Source of the DNA: Sellimonas sp963559135
GTDB lineage: Bacteria > Bacillota > Clostridia > Lachnospirales > Lachnospiraceae
Reading direction: 5' to 3'
Length of the DNA: 64,000 bases
Assembly: GCA_963559135.1 (NCBI GenBank)
Contig: CAUWJP010000007.1
Coordinates: 31,871 to 95,870, forward strand
Part shown: one piece after another, positions 18,727 through 28,002 of the stretch
Position numbering within the stretch: the stretch's first letter is position 1
Layout of the letters: every line of letters begins with the position of its first letter
Program-made: the position numbers and the translations under genes
Notes under the pieces: model-generated
Databases searched by the model: none
What the model was told of the DNA's origin: nothing
What the model saw: only the letters and a program-made list of their open reading frames with translations

Positions 18727-18787
18727 GAGGCAGCCAGATAGAAGGCTTCTGCTGAACAGGTAGATATTCTTTCTATCTGGCTGTCTT
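18727..18787 (+). promoter_or_regulatory. Long stem-loop between permease and beta-galactosidase genes
   Basis: A 13-bp perfect stem, CAGCCAGATAGAA (18731-18743) with TTCTATCTGGCTG (18771-18783), extends by four more pairs including G-U. The loop is about 27 bases. There is no U tract, so it looks like an mRNA processing or stability element, or a weak terminator, that would set transporter and enzyme levels apart. Confidence 0.55.
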
Positions 18788-18819
18788 GACATTTAGTAAC
18801 AGACAAGGAGTATGGACAT

Positions 18820-21813
18820 ATGACACAGAGAAGAAAAAAAAGATGGGAGAATCAGGAACTGACGGTAATGGGGAGAAGAGAGGCCAGAACAGCTTTTTAT
18901 GATGATTCTCTTACAAAGATCAGCCTGAATGGGGAATGGCGTTTTCTGTATCTGGATGCACCCGAACTTTCACCGGAAGGATTCCAGATGCCTGGTGCGG
19001 CAGAAGGCTGGGATACGATCGATGTCCCTTCCGTATGGCAGCTTCGGGGATACGACCATATGCACTATACGGATGTTTTATATTTATTCCCTGTGAATCC
19101 GCCATTTGTTCCGACAGAAAATCCGACAGGAATTTACAAAAAGACTATCTGTCTGGATGCTGCATGGCTGAAAAATGACACAATTTTGAAATTTCACGGA
19201 GTAGACAGCGCATTCGATGTGTGGGTAAATGGAGAGCATGTCGGATACAGCAAAGTAAGCAGGCTGCCTTCCGAATTCGATATTACTTCCTGGGTAAAAG
19301 AAGGGGAAAATGATATCACAGTCAGAGTATACAAGTGGTCAGACGGAACGTATCTGGAAGATCAGGATATGTGGTGGCTTTCCGGAATTTACCGTGACGT
19401 GGAACTGATCAATGAACCAAAACAGATGATTCTGGACTGCCACGTGAACGCAGGTCTGGATGACGCCATGGAGACAGGAATCTTCACCATGGATATTACA
19501 TTAAAGCAGTTGATTGGAAAAGGATCCTGGGTGCTTTCCTACCATGGAGAGGAAGTGCTCAAAGGAATTTACGAAACAGAAGATGGAAAAGCGCACATCG
19601 AAGCGCAGATTCCAAATGTGCATAAGTGGACAGCGGAGACACCGGAACTTTATGATCTTACAGTAACTGTATGGGAAGATGCAGTTTCGATCCGTCCAGG
19701 ATTCCGTCGTGTAGAGATCAAGGATAATCAGTTCCTTGTAAATGGACAGGTGATTCTTCTCAATGGAGCAAATCATCATGACTATGATCCGGAAGAAGGA
19801 CGGGCAGTCAGCTACGAAAATATGAAAGAAGACATTCTTTTAATGAAGCAGCATAATATCAATGCTGTGCGCTGTTCACACTATCCGGCCAACGAGTATT
19901 TTTATGATCTGTGCGACGAGTATGGACTATATGTTATCGATGAGGCGGATCTGGAATGCCACGGATTTGAGTGGACAGGAAATTACAAATGGATTTCCGA
20001 CGATCCATCCTGGAGAGAAGCTTACGTGGACCGGAGTGTTCGTATGGTAAAAAGAGACCGGAACCATCCATGTATCATCATGTGGTCTATGGGCAACGAA
20101 TCCAGCTTTGGATGCAATTTCCGTAGTGCGGCAGAAGAAATCAGAAAGCTGGACAGCACAAGACTGATCCACTATGAAGGAGACTTTGAGGCGGAAGTAA
20201 CAGATGTTTACTCCACAATGTATACAAGACTCAAAGGACTGAAAGAAATCGCAGAGAGTGAGATCAAAGGAAACAAACCGCATGTGATGTGTGAATACGG
20301 CCATGCAATGGGAAATGGACCGGGAGGACTCAAGGCTTACCAGGATATGTTCCGGAAATACAAAAGGCTGCAGGGCGGCTTCATCTGGGAGTGGTATGAC
20401 CACGGAATCCGTACGGAAGAGAATGGAACTTCCTATTATAAATATGGTGGATGTTTTGGAGATTTCCCTACTAACGGCAACTTCTGTATCGACGGCGTGC
20501 TGATGCCTGATCGGACAGCATCACCTGCCCTTCTGGAGTACAAGCAGATCATAGCGCCGGTAGAAATTCATAAGGTACCGGATAGCCGGACTCAGATCCT
20601 TTTGAAAAACTACTATGACTTCTTATCACTGGATCATGTAGTACTTTGCTGGGCGCTGGAAGAAAACGGCGAGGCAGTGCAGGAAGGAGAAATCCGTACT
20701 TTATCTGCACTTCCGCATGAATCCGAAAAAGTGGACATTCCGATTAAACCGTTTGAAATTCAGAAAAATAAGGACTATTACCTTCATATCAAAGTGTGCC
20801 AGAAATACGATACAAACTATGCACCGGCAGGCCACGAAATCGCGGCAAAACAGTTTGATCTTGAGATCCGTCAGGATGAATTTGCGGCAAGAACTGTGGG
20901 AAATGAACTTGCAGTTACTGAGGAAAACGGCATTCTTACAATCGAAAACGACCGGATCACAGCAAAATTCCATACAGTTTTCGGAACTCTGAACGCTTTG
21001 GAAAAAGACGGAAAGACATACCTGACCAAAGGACCGGTTATGAATCTGTACCGTGCGACGATCGACAATGATATGTACAAAAAGGACGACTGGATGAATA
21101 AGTACTTTATCCAGAAGGGAAGTGAACAGACAGAAGACTTCTCCTGGATAAAGAAAGAAAATGCAGTCGTTGTCACGATTGACAAATATTTCGGATGCCT
21201 GAATCAGTCTTGGGGATTTGAGTGCTCTTATGTGTACACGGTATATTCCAGCGGACAGGTGAAGGTACAGCTGACAGGAAAGACTGTGCAGAATGGAAAA
21301 GAAGAGCCGGAATTCATTCCTCGGATCGGAGTGATTATGGAAGCGGATGGAAGTCTTCAGAATACAGCATGGTACGGCCTTGGACCACAGGAAAACTATC
21401 CGGATAGCCATGCGGCAGCATCCATGGGAGTTTACGAATGCACCGTAGACGGAATGCAGACCAATTATGTGTACCCACAGGAAAACGGACATAGAGAACA
21501 GGTAAAATGGTTTGCACTGTCTGATGAAATCAAGACACTTCTTTGCCGGACGGAAGGCGGACTGGGAATGAATCTTTCCAACTGTACGGATGAAAGTCTG
21601 GAAAAGGCGCGGTATCCGCATGAAATTGAGAGAAGCAACGATGTCGTGATTCATCTGGACTACCGCCACTCCGGGCTTGGAAGCAACAGTTGCGGAGAAG
21701 AACAGTTGGAAGAATATAAGGTAAAAAGACAGGATTTTGCCATGACATTTACATTGGAAATTGTCGGACGTGATGAAATCCTGGAAGAAACCGGAAAACA
21801 ATATCTGGACTAG
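18820..21813 (+). CDS. Beta-galactosidase, GH2 family (LacZ type)
   Basis: A 997-residue cytoplasmic glycoside hydrolase with the five-domain LacZ plan: an N-terminal jelly roll (WRFLYLDAPE onwards), immunoglobulin-like domains, the TIM barrel, and a C-terminal galactose mutarotase-like domain. The acid/base glutamate is E427 in MWSMGNESSFG and the nucleophile is E492 in VMCEYGHAMGNGPGG. There is no signal peptide, so the substrate must be imported by the preceding transporter. The start at ATG 18820 follows AAGGAG. Because a GH65 phosphorylase follows, lactose alone may not be the natural substrate. Confidence 0.95.
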   Translation: MTQRRKKRWENQELTVMGRREARTAFYDDSLTKISLNGEWRFLYLDAPELSPEGFQMPGAAEGWDTIDVPSVWQLRGYDHMHYTDVLYLFPVNPPFVPTENPTGIYKKTICLDAAWLKNDTILKFHGVDSAFDVWVNGEHVGYSKVSRLPSEFDITSWVKEGENDITVRVYKWSDGTYLEDQDMWWLSGIYRDVELINEPKQMILDCHVNAGLDDAMETGIFTMDITLKQLIGKGSWVLSYHGEEVLKGIYETEDGKAHIEAQIPNVHKWTAETPELYDLTVTVWEDAVSIRPGFRRVEIKDNQFLVNGQVILLNGANHHDYDPEEGRAVSYENMKEDILLMKQHNINAVRCSHYPANEYFYDLCDEYGLYVIDEADLECHGFEWTGNYKWISDDPSWREAYVDRSVRMVKRDRNHPCIIMWSMGNESSFGCNFRSAAEEIRKLDSTRLIHYEGDFEAEVTDVYSTMYTRLKGLKEIAESEIKGNKPHVMCEYGHAMGNGPGGLKAYQDMFRKYKRLQGGFIWEWYDHGIRTEENGTSYYKYGGCFGDFPTNGNFCIDGVLMPDRTASPALLEYKQIIAPVEIHKVPDSRTQILLKNYYDFLSLDHVVLCWALEENGEAVQEGEIRTLSALPHESEKVDIPIKPFEIQKNKDYYLHIKVCQKYDTNYAPAGHEIAAKQFDLEIRQDEFAARTVGNELAVTEENGILTIENDRITAKFHTVFGTLNALEKDGKTYLTKGPVMNLYRATIDNDMYKKDDWMNKYFIQKGSEQTEDFSWIKKENAVVVTIDKYFGCLNQSWGFECSYVYTVYSSGQVKVQLTGKTVQNGKEEPEFIPRIGVIMEADGSLQNTAWYGLGPQENYPDSHAAASMGVYECTVDGMQTNYVYPQENGHREQVKWFALSDEIKTLLCRTEGGLGMNLSNCTDESLEKARYPHEIERSNDVVIHLDYRHSGLGSNSCGEEQLEEYKVKRQDFAMTFTLEIVGRDEILEETGKQYLD

Positions 21814-21831
21814 AAAAGGGGAAAAGAAACA

Positions 21832-24144
21832 ATGATCAGAGACCGATTTTCAGAAAACTTAAGAAATGACATGAGCACGGATGAGTGGCTGATCTGCCAG
21901 GACGAGTATGATCCGCAGGAAAATCTGAAAAACGAAAGCCTGTTTGCCCTCTCCAACGGATATCTGGGCATTCGGGGAAGTTTTGAAGAAGGAACAAAGA
22001 TTACACTCCCGTATCTGTATGTCAATGGGGTGTTTGATAAATCAGAAACATTTATGAGAGAGCTGGCAGCGCTGCCGAACTGGCTTGGAATCCGCCTATA
22101 TGTGGAAAAAGAGTTGATCGGTATCGAAAACTGCGAGATCATGGAGTTCTCCAGAGTACTGGACATGAAACATGCTATTCTTTCCAAGCAGTATGTGCTT
22201 AAAGACAGAAAAGGACGCATCACAAAGATTGAAGGACGTAGATTTGTGAGCCGGAATAATGTACACAGAATGGCGATCGAGCTTTTGGTGACACCGGTGA
22301 ACTACGAAGGAATCATCGAAGTGGAAAATATTATAGATGGAACGATCATCAACTTTTATGATGCACCTCGTTTTAAAGTAAAACACATGTACCTGACAGC
22401 GAATGAAAAGCTGGGTGAGCATGGTGTTTACATGGAATCCGCAACAAGAGACCGTCATCTTCATGTGGGAACCGGATGCGTGCTGGAAGCGTACCGTGGA
22501 GAAGAGAAGATCATGAGAAACCGGATGTTCAATGCGTTCGGTGAGCAGGCCGTAGAATTCGGCGACTTTACAGCATCAGAAGGTGAGACGATCCGCCTTG
22601 TAAAATATGTTTCTATGTATACAGAAAGAGAGTGCCCGACTTATGCGCTCCATACGATCATCAAAGAGGAAGTAGACCGTTTCTGTGAAGACGGATTTGA
22701 GGCGGAACTGGAAAAACACAGTAAAGTGTACGATAACATGTGGGAAGAAGCGGATGTATGCTTTGAAGGTGATCCGGAACTGAATCGTGCGGTACGGTTT
22801 AATATCTTCCACTTGATGAGTACCGGAAACGAGACAGATGACAGAGTCAGTGTCGGAGCAAAATTGCTGACAGGAGAAGAGTACGGCGGACATGCATTCT
22901 GGGATATTGAGCTTTTCATGCTCCCGTTCTTCTCCTATGTATTCCCGCAGATGGCGCAGAATATGGAAAATTACCGCTACCACCTTCTGGATGCGGCAAG
23001 AGACAATGCAAAGAAAAATGGCTACAAAGGTGCCCAGTATCCGTGGGAATCTGCAGACGATGGAACTGAACAGTGTCCAGACTGGACCATCGAGCCGGAT
23101 GGCACCTGCTACCGCTGCTATGTAGCTGTTTATGAGCACCATGTAACAGCAGATGTGGCTTACGGAATCTATGATTATGTACGGATCACAAAGGACATGG
23201 ATTTCCTCTATGGAAGAGGAGCGGAAATTCTCACAGAGACCGCAAGATTCTGGGCAAGCCGCTGCGAATATATTGCAGAAAAAGGCCGGTATGAGATTAA
23301 TCAGGTAACTGGACCGGATGAATGGCATGAACCGGTAAACAACAACCTGTATACAAACTATTTCGCAAGATGGAACCTGCGCTATGTAATGGCGCTGATC
23401 CAGAAGATGAAAGAAGAAAAACCGGAAGCGTACGAAGCACTTGTAGAAAAGACCGGACTCAAAGACGAAGAGCTTACATTCTGGAAGGAAGTACAGAGCA
23501 AGATCTATCTTCCGAGAAAAGAAGGCACCAATCTTCTGGAACAGTTTGAAGGCTACTTCCAGTTAAAAGACGTTGTTATTGATCAGTATGATGAAAATGA
23601 CTGGCCGATCCGTCCGGAAGCTCTGAAAACATACAAGGCAAGAGAGACACAGATTCTGAAACAGCCGGATGTAGTACTGCTTCTGCATCTGCTGGGTGAA
23701 GAGTTTGAACCAGAATTGATGAAGGAAAACTACGATTACTATGAAAAACGTACACTGCACGGCTCTTCCTTAAGCCCGAGTATCTATTCTGTAATGGGAC
23801 TGAAAGTCGGAGATGATTCCAAGGCCTACCGGTATCTGAAACGTGCGGCATTTATTGATCTTCTGAACCTGCAGAAAAATACGAGAGAAGGAATCCATGC
23901 GGCAAATGCCGGCGGCGTATGGCAGACAATCGTCTTCGGATTTGCGGGAGTATCCATCGATAAGGATGGCATTTTAAGCGTGAAGCCGAACATGCCGAAA
24001 GAGTGGAGTTCCCTTTCGTTCAGGCTTCATTATGACAATGCATGGCTGGAAATCCAGACCGATGGGGAAAACCATGCAACAGTGAAGAGACTGGAAGGAA
24101 ACCCGGTACGGGTGAAAATCAACGGAACTACAGAAGAAGTATAG
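21832..24144 (+). CDS. GH65 family disaccharide phosphorylase (kojibiose/nigerose/maltose phosphorylase-like)
   Basis: A 770-residue inverting phosphorylase expected to cleave an alpha-glucoside with phosphate, giving beta-D-glucose 1-phosphate. The N-terminal beta-sandwich contains NGYLGIRGSFEEG. The (alpha/alpha)6 catalytic domain carries the acid glutamate E497 in VTGPDEWHEPVNNNLYTNYF, and the phosphate-binding region lies near HGSSLSPSIYSVMGL. The neighbouring beta-phosphoglucomutase supports phosphorolysis rather than hydrolysis. The linkage specificity (alpha-1,2, 1,3 or 1,4) cannot be decided by reading. The start is preceded by AAAAGGGGAAAAG and lies 18 bases after lacZ. Confidence 0.9.
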   Translation: MIRDRFSENLRNDMSTDEWLICQDEYDPQENLKNESLFALSNGYLGIRGSFEEGTKITLPYLYVNGVFDKSETFMRELAALPNWLGIRLYVEKELIGIENCEIMEFSRVLDMKHAILSKQYVLKDRKGRITKIEGRRFVSRNNVHRMAIELLVTPVNYEGIIEVENIIDGTIINFYDAPRFKVKHMYLTANEKLGEHGVYMESATRDRHLHVGTGCVLEAYRGEEKIMRNRMFNAFGEQAVEFGDFTASEGETIRLVKYVSMYTERECPTYALHTIIKEEVDRFCEDGFEAELEKHSKVYDNMWEEADVCFEGDPELNRAVRFNIFHLMSTGNETDDRVSVGAKLLTGEEYGGHAFWDIELFMLPFFSYVFPQMAQNMENYRYHLLDAARDNAKKNGYKGAQYPWESADDGTEQCPDWTIEPDGTCYRCYVAVYEHHVTADVAYGIYDYVRITKDMDFLYGRGAEILTETARFWASRCEYIAEKGRYEINQVTGPDEWHEPVNNNLYTNYFARWNLRYVMALIQKMKEEKPEAYEALVEKTGLKDEELTFWKEVQSKIYLPRKEGTNLLEQFEGYFQLKDVVIDQYDENDWPIRPEALKTYKARETQILKQPDVVLLLHLLGEEFEPELMKENYDYYEKRTLHGSSLSPSIYSVMGLKVGDDSKAYRYLKRAAFIDLLNLQKNTREGIHAANAGGVWQTIVFGFAGVSIDKDGILSVKPNMPKEWSSLSFRLHYDNAWLEIQTDGENHATVKRLEGNPVRVKINGTTEEV

Positions 24145-24157
24145 TGGAGGAAATAAA

Positions 24158-24802
24158 ATGAAATATCAGGCGGTAATCTTTGACCTGGATGGTGTGATCT
24201 GTTCTACAGATACATACCATTACCAGGCATGGAAAGCGATTGCGGATGAACTTAAAATCCCATTTGACGAGACGATCAACCACAGACTGCGCGGCGTCAG
24301 CCGGATGGAAAGTTTTGAGATCATTCTGGAAAAATACGATAAAGAAATGAGCCAGGAAGAAAAGGTATCCTGGACAGAAAAGAAAAATGAGATCTACAAA
24401 GAACTCTTAAAGAATATGAGTCCGGCGGATCTTTCAGAAGAGGTAAAATCCACCCTGGATGCTCTCCGCGAAAAAGGTCTGCTGCTTGCGATCGGTTCTT
24501 CCAGCAAAAATGCAGGATTCATCCTGGGACAGCTGGGACTTGGCGAGTATTTTGATGCTGTTTCTGACGGAAATAATATTACAAAATCAAAACCGGATCC
24601 GGAAGTGTTCGTAAAAGCTGCACAGTTTATCGGAAAAGAGCCGGGGGTCTGCCTTATTGTAGAAGATGCAAAAGCAGGAGTGGAAGCGGCCCAAGCCGGT
24701 GGAATGGACTGCGCGGCGATTGGAGATGCAGTTAAATGTGGAATGGCAGAGCACAATCTGAGCACATTCTCAGATCTGCTTCAGGTAGTACAGGAATCAT
24801 AG
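24158..24802 (+). CDS. pgmB: Beta-phosphoglucomutase
   Basis: A 214-residue HAD-superfamily enzyme that turns beta-glucose 1-phosphate into glucose 6-phosphate. The catalytic aspartates are D9 and D11 in VIFDLDGVICSTD; the cap motif LRGVSRMESFEIIL, the GSSSKN loop and DAKAGVEAAQAGGM with the metal-binding aspartate are all present. It lies 13 bases after the GH65 gene, with a GGAGG site, and completes the phosphorolytic route into glycolysis. Confidence 0.95.
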   Translation: MKYQAVIFDLDGVICSTDTYHYQAWKAIADELKIPFDETINHRLRGVSRMESFEIILEKYDKEMSQEEKVSWTEKKNEIYKELLKNMSPADLSEEVKSTLDALREKGLLLAIGSSSKNAGFILGQLGLGEYFDAVSDGNNITKSKPDPEVFVKAAQFIGKEPGVCLIVEDAKAGVEAAQAGGMDCAAIGDAVKCGMAEHNLSTFSDLLQVVQES

Positions 24803-24826
24803 GAAAGACAGAAGGAGTGAAAAGTA

Positions 24827-25846
24827 ATGAATGAGGAGTTTTTAAACAGACTTCTGAAGAGTATTTCTGTATCCGGATATGAAGAACCGGTGCAGGAGGT
24901 AGTTAAAGAGGAAATGAAGGCATGCGCGGATACAATTCGGGAAGACGAGATGCATAATCTGGTCTGTGTAATGAATCCGGAACATCCTGCACGAATCATG
25001 CTGTCCGCCCATGCGGATGAGATTGGTCTGATGATCTCCAATATCACGGACGAGGGAACACTTCAGGTGATTGATAGAGGCGGAATCGTGACTCATACAT
25101 ATCCGGGCCAGCAGGTGATTGTACATTCCAAAAAGGGCGATGTTTACGGTGTGGTAGAGGCGTACAGAGATCTTTTGAAAAAAAGTGATCTGAGCACGAA
25201 AGATTTTGTGATTGATATTGGTGCACGAGACCGGGAAGATGCATTGAAGTATGTAGATCTGGGAGATCCGATTGTTCTGGATACCCATATCCGGAAACTG
25301 GCAAACGGCAGGATATCTGCAAGGGCACTAGATGACAGAATCGGAGTTTACATTATTATGGAAGCATTCAAACGTGCTAAGGAAAGAGGCTGCCAGGCAG
25401 GTGTTTATGCCGCCTCCACGACAGGGGAAGAGACAACAAAGACCGGAGCTTACTGGTGCAGTACAAGAATCCGTCCGACACTTGCCATTGTCGTAGATGT
25501 GACTTATACAAGCGACTGTATCGGCATAAACCCGGCGGAGATGGGAACGGTGGAGCTCGGAAAGGGCCCGGTTCTCTGCAACAGCCCGATTGTTGTAAAA
25601 GAATGGAACCAGAAGATGGAAGACTGTGCCAAAGAAGCAGGAATTCCTGTTCAGCGCGAAGCGGCAAGCAGACTCAGTTATACAGATGCAGACAAGATTC
25701 ATTTTTCAAATGAAGGGGTTCCGATTGTTCTTGTATCCGTACCACTTCGGTATATGCATATGCCGTGTGAAGTGGCAGATGAGAACGATGTGGAGAACTG
25801 TATCGAGATGATTGCCCGGTTTTTAACCGCATATCAGGCGGAATAA
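24827..25846 (+). CDS. M42 family metallopeptidase (FrvX/glutamyl aminopeptidase-like)
   Basis: A 339-residue cytoplasmic dinuclear-metal aminopeptidase. Visible ligands are the histidine in LSAHADEIGL, the bridging aspartate in ARALDDRIG, the glutamates in TTGEETTKTGAYW, the aspartate in IVVDVTYTSD and the final histidine in LRYMHMPCEVAD. Members of this family are often found within sugar utilisation clusters (older name endoglucanase M), and the link is poorly understood. Here it could remove amino acids from glycopeptides or act in general peptide turnover. Its start follows AGAAGGAGTG. Confidence 0.9.
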   Translation: MNEEFLNRLLKSISVSGYEEPVQEVVKEEMKACADTIREDEMHNLVCVMNPEHPARIMLSAHADEIGLMISNITDEGTLQVIDRGGIVTHTYPGQQVIVHSKKGDVYGVVEAYRDLLKKSDLSTKDFVIDIGARDREDALKYVDLGDPIVLDTHIRKLANGRISARALDDRIGVYIIMEAFKRAKERGCQAGVYAASTTGEETTKTGAYWCSTRIRPTLAIVVDVTYTSDCIGINPAEMGTVELGKGPVLCNSPIVVKEWNQKMEDCAKEAGIPVQREAASRLSYTDADKIHFSNEGVPIVLVSVPLRYMHMPCEVADENDVENCIEMIARFLTAYQAE

Positions 25847-25885
25847 AAAATTGAAAATGAGAGTGGACATGCGAAGATACGGCGG

Positions 25886-25914
25886 TTGCGGCCCAAAAGC
25901 AGATATGTTAGAAT
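25886..25914 (+). promoter_or_regulatory. Promoter of the LacI-type regulator
   Basis: A -35 box TTGCGG (25886-25891) and a -10 box TAGAAT (25909-25914) are 17 bases apart, in the 101-base gap before the regulator gene. This would let the regulator be expressed apart from the enzyme genes. Confidence 0.55.
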
Positions 25915-25947
25915 AAACTAGAGTTTGAACAGGGGGATTGGAGTATT

Positions 25948-26943
25948 ATGGCGACAATCAAAGAAATTGCTGAAATTGCAGGGGTCTCGGTCACAACCGT
26001 CTCGCGTGTCCTGAATTTTGATGACACCTTGAATGTGCAGGACGAAACAAAGCGGAGAGTGTTTGAAGCAGCGGACAGGCTGGAATATCAGATCAAGGAT
26101 AAAAAAAGGAAAAAGAGAAAACTGAAACTTGGGCTTCTTTGTACCTATTCACCGGAAGAAGAACTGGAGGATACCTATTATCTTTCCATACGGATCGGGG
26201 TGGAGAAGAAGCTGGATAAAGAAGGATTTAAGAAAGTAAATATCACATCGGAGGAAGTGGCCGAAGATGTGGCAAAGCTGGACGGTATCATCTGTATTGG
26301 TACGTTCAGTAAAAGCATGGTGGAAAAAATCCGGACATTCCACAGACCCACTGTATTTATCGATGCCAGTGGAGATCAGGAGTTGTTTGATTCCATTGTA
26401 GTCAATCTGGAATATTCCGTCACAAAAGTCATGGACTATCTTGTGGATGCCGGGCATGAGAAGATTGCATTTATCGGTGGCAGAGATATTGACTCTGATG
26501 GAAAAGAGATTATGGATATGCGTATGCCGATATTTGCTTCCTATTTAAAAGAGAAGAATCTGTTCCGCGAAGAGTATGTCAAAATCGGAGGCTTTACACC
26601 AAAACAAGGCTATCGGATGGGAAAGGAAGTATTGGCCTTAAAAGACCGTCCGACAGCTATTTTCTGTGCAAACGATTCGTTGGCGATTGGATGTTATAAG
26701 GCGGTTCAGGAAGCTGCGCTGAAAGTACCGGACGACATCAGCGTAGTTGGATTCAACGATATTTCCATGACTAAATATCTCGTTCCGCCGCTTACCACGG
26801 TTCATGTACCGGTGGATTTTATGGCGGAAACGGCTGTAAAGCTTCTTTCCGAGCGGATTAATACAAACAGAGAAATAAGCATGCATGTTTCCGTTCCTGC
26901 AAAACTGATTATCAGAGAAAGTGTAAGTAGGAGAAAGGACTAA
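25948..26943 (+). CDS. LacI family transcriptional regulator of sugar cassette 1
   Basis: A 331-residue repressor. The N-terminal helix-turn-helix is TIKEIAEIAGVSVTTVSRVL and the hinge helix region is near residues 45-60, which are very basic (KDKKRKKRKLK). The C-terminal periplasmic-binding-like domain has FIGGRDIDSDGKE, FCANDSLAIGCYKAV and VVGFNDISMTKYLVPPLTTV, with the sugar-contact pattern of the family. It most resembles GalR/EbgR/MsmR regulators. Its own promoter lies at 25886. It probably senses a sugar from cassette 1; the operator could be one of the inverted repeats upstream of 15676. Confidence 0.92.
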   Translation: MATIKEIAEIAGVSVTTVSRVLNFDDTLNVQDETKRRVFEAADRLEYQIKDKKRKKRKLKLGLLCTYSPEEELEDTYYLSIRIGVEKKLDKEGFKKVNITSEEVAEDVAKLDGIICIGTFSKSMVEKIRTFHRPTVFIDASGDQELFDSIVVNLEYSVTKVMDYLVDAGHEKIAFIGGRDIDSDGKEIMDMRMPIFASYLKEKNLFREEYVKIGGFTPKQGYRMGKEVLALKDRPTAIFCANDSLAIGCYKAVQEAALKVPDDISVVGFNDISMTKYLVPPLTTVHVPVDFMAETAVKLLSERINTNREISMHVSVPAKLIIRESVSRRKD

Positions 26944-26952
26944 GAACTGCAT

Positions 26953-27870
26953 ATGAAAACACATAAAGTAAGAAACTCGCTGCTGCTGCTTTTGACAGCA
27001 TTTATCTGGGGGACAGCATTTGTGGCGCAGAGTGTGGGTATGGACTATGTCGGTCCGTTCACTTATACCTGTGTCCGGTCCCTGATCGCGGGGGTTATGC
27101 TGATCCCTTGCATTGCGTTTTTAAATAAAGTAAACCCAAATCTGGAAGAAAAGAAGATCTGTCAGGATGAGACAAAGAAAAAGGCATATCAGAAGACACT
27201 GCTGATCGGCGGTATCTGCTGCGGACTGGCTCTTGGGGTGGCGAGCAGCCTCCAACAGATCGGAATTTTGCATACAACAGTAGGAAAGGCAGGATTTATC
27301 ACTACCTTTTATATTATTCTCGTACCGATTATTGGACTGTTCTTTAAGAAACGATGTGGATTGAATGTCTGGATCGGAGTGGTATTTGCTCTGGCAGGAC
27401 TTTATTTCCTCTGCATCACGGAAGGATTTTCAATAGGATACGGGGATACGATGGTATTTTTATGTGCACTTGCATTTTCTATCCATATTCTGGTGATTGA
27501 CCATTTTACAGAACTGGTGGACGGTGTGAAGATGTCCTGCATTCAGTTCTTCGTAGCGGCGATTGTCAGTGGAGTCGGAATGCTTTTATTTGAGAATCCG
27601 GATATCAACAATATCCTTGCAGCATGGCTTCCGCTCCTCTATGCCGGAGCGCTTTCAAGCGGAGTCGGATATACACTCCAGATTATCGGACAGAAGGGTA
27701 TGAACCCGACGATCGCATCCCTGATCCTGAGCCTTGAATCAGTTATTTCCGTTCTGGCAGGAATGGTCGTTTTAGGAGAAAGCCTGACATCCAGAGAAAT
27801 CCTTGGATGTGTTCTCATGTTTATTGCAATTATACTGGCACAGCTACCGGAGAAGAAAAAGGTTGCTTAA
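26953..27870 (+). CDS. EamA/DMT superfamily transporter
   Basis: A 305-residue membrane protein with about ten hydrophobic segments in two repeats of the drug/metabolite transporter fold. FIWGTAFVAQSVGMDYVGPF marks the first EamA domain, and GVGYTLQIIGQKGMNPTIAS with LILSLESVISVLAGMVVLGE marks the second. The substrate is unknown; metabolite or amino-acid export is typical. It follows the LacI gene by nine bases and may be read through from it, but no functional link with sugar use is evident. Confidence 0.88.
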   Translation: MKTHKVRNSLLLLLTAFIWGTAFVAQSVGMDYVGPFTYTCVRSLIAGVMLIPCIAFLNKVNPNLEEKKICQDETKKKAYQKTLLIGGICCGLALGVASSLQQIGILHTTVGKAGFITTFYIILVPIIGLFFKKRCGLNVWIGVVFALAGLYFLCITEGFSIGYGDTMVFLCALAFSIHILVIDHFTELVDGVKMSCIQFFVAAIVSGVGMLLFENPDINNILAAWLPLLYAGALSSGVGYTLQIIGQKGMNPTIASLILSLESVISVLAGMVVLGESLTSREILGCVLMFIAIILAQLPEKKKVA

Positions 27871-27910
27871 CGTGGATTTTACAAAGATTTCACATAAATC
27901 TTAAAAACTA

Positions 27911-27940
27911 TTGACACCTCTGATTTCTTTCCGATACAAT
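27911..27940 (+). promoter_or_regulatory. Promoter upstream of the Na/phosphate cotransporter
   Basis: A perfect -35 box TTGACA (27911-27916) and a -10 box TACAAT (27935-27940) are separated by 18 bases, followed by about 60 bases of leader before the AGGAGG site of the next gene. Confidence 0.7.
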
Positions 27941-28002
27941 GGGAAATAGTGCGGTATAACAGAACGCACAAGGAGAAAAGAATATCAGGAGGAACATCAC
28001 AA

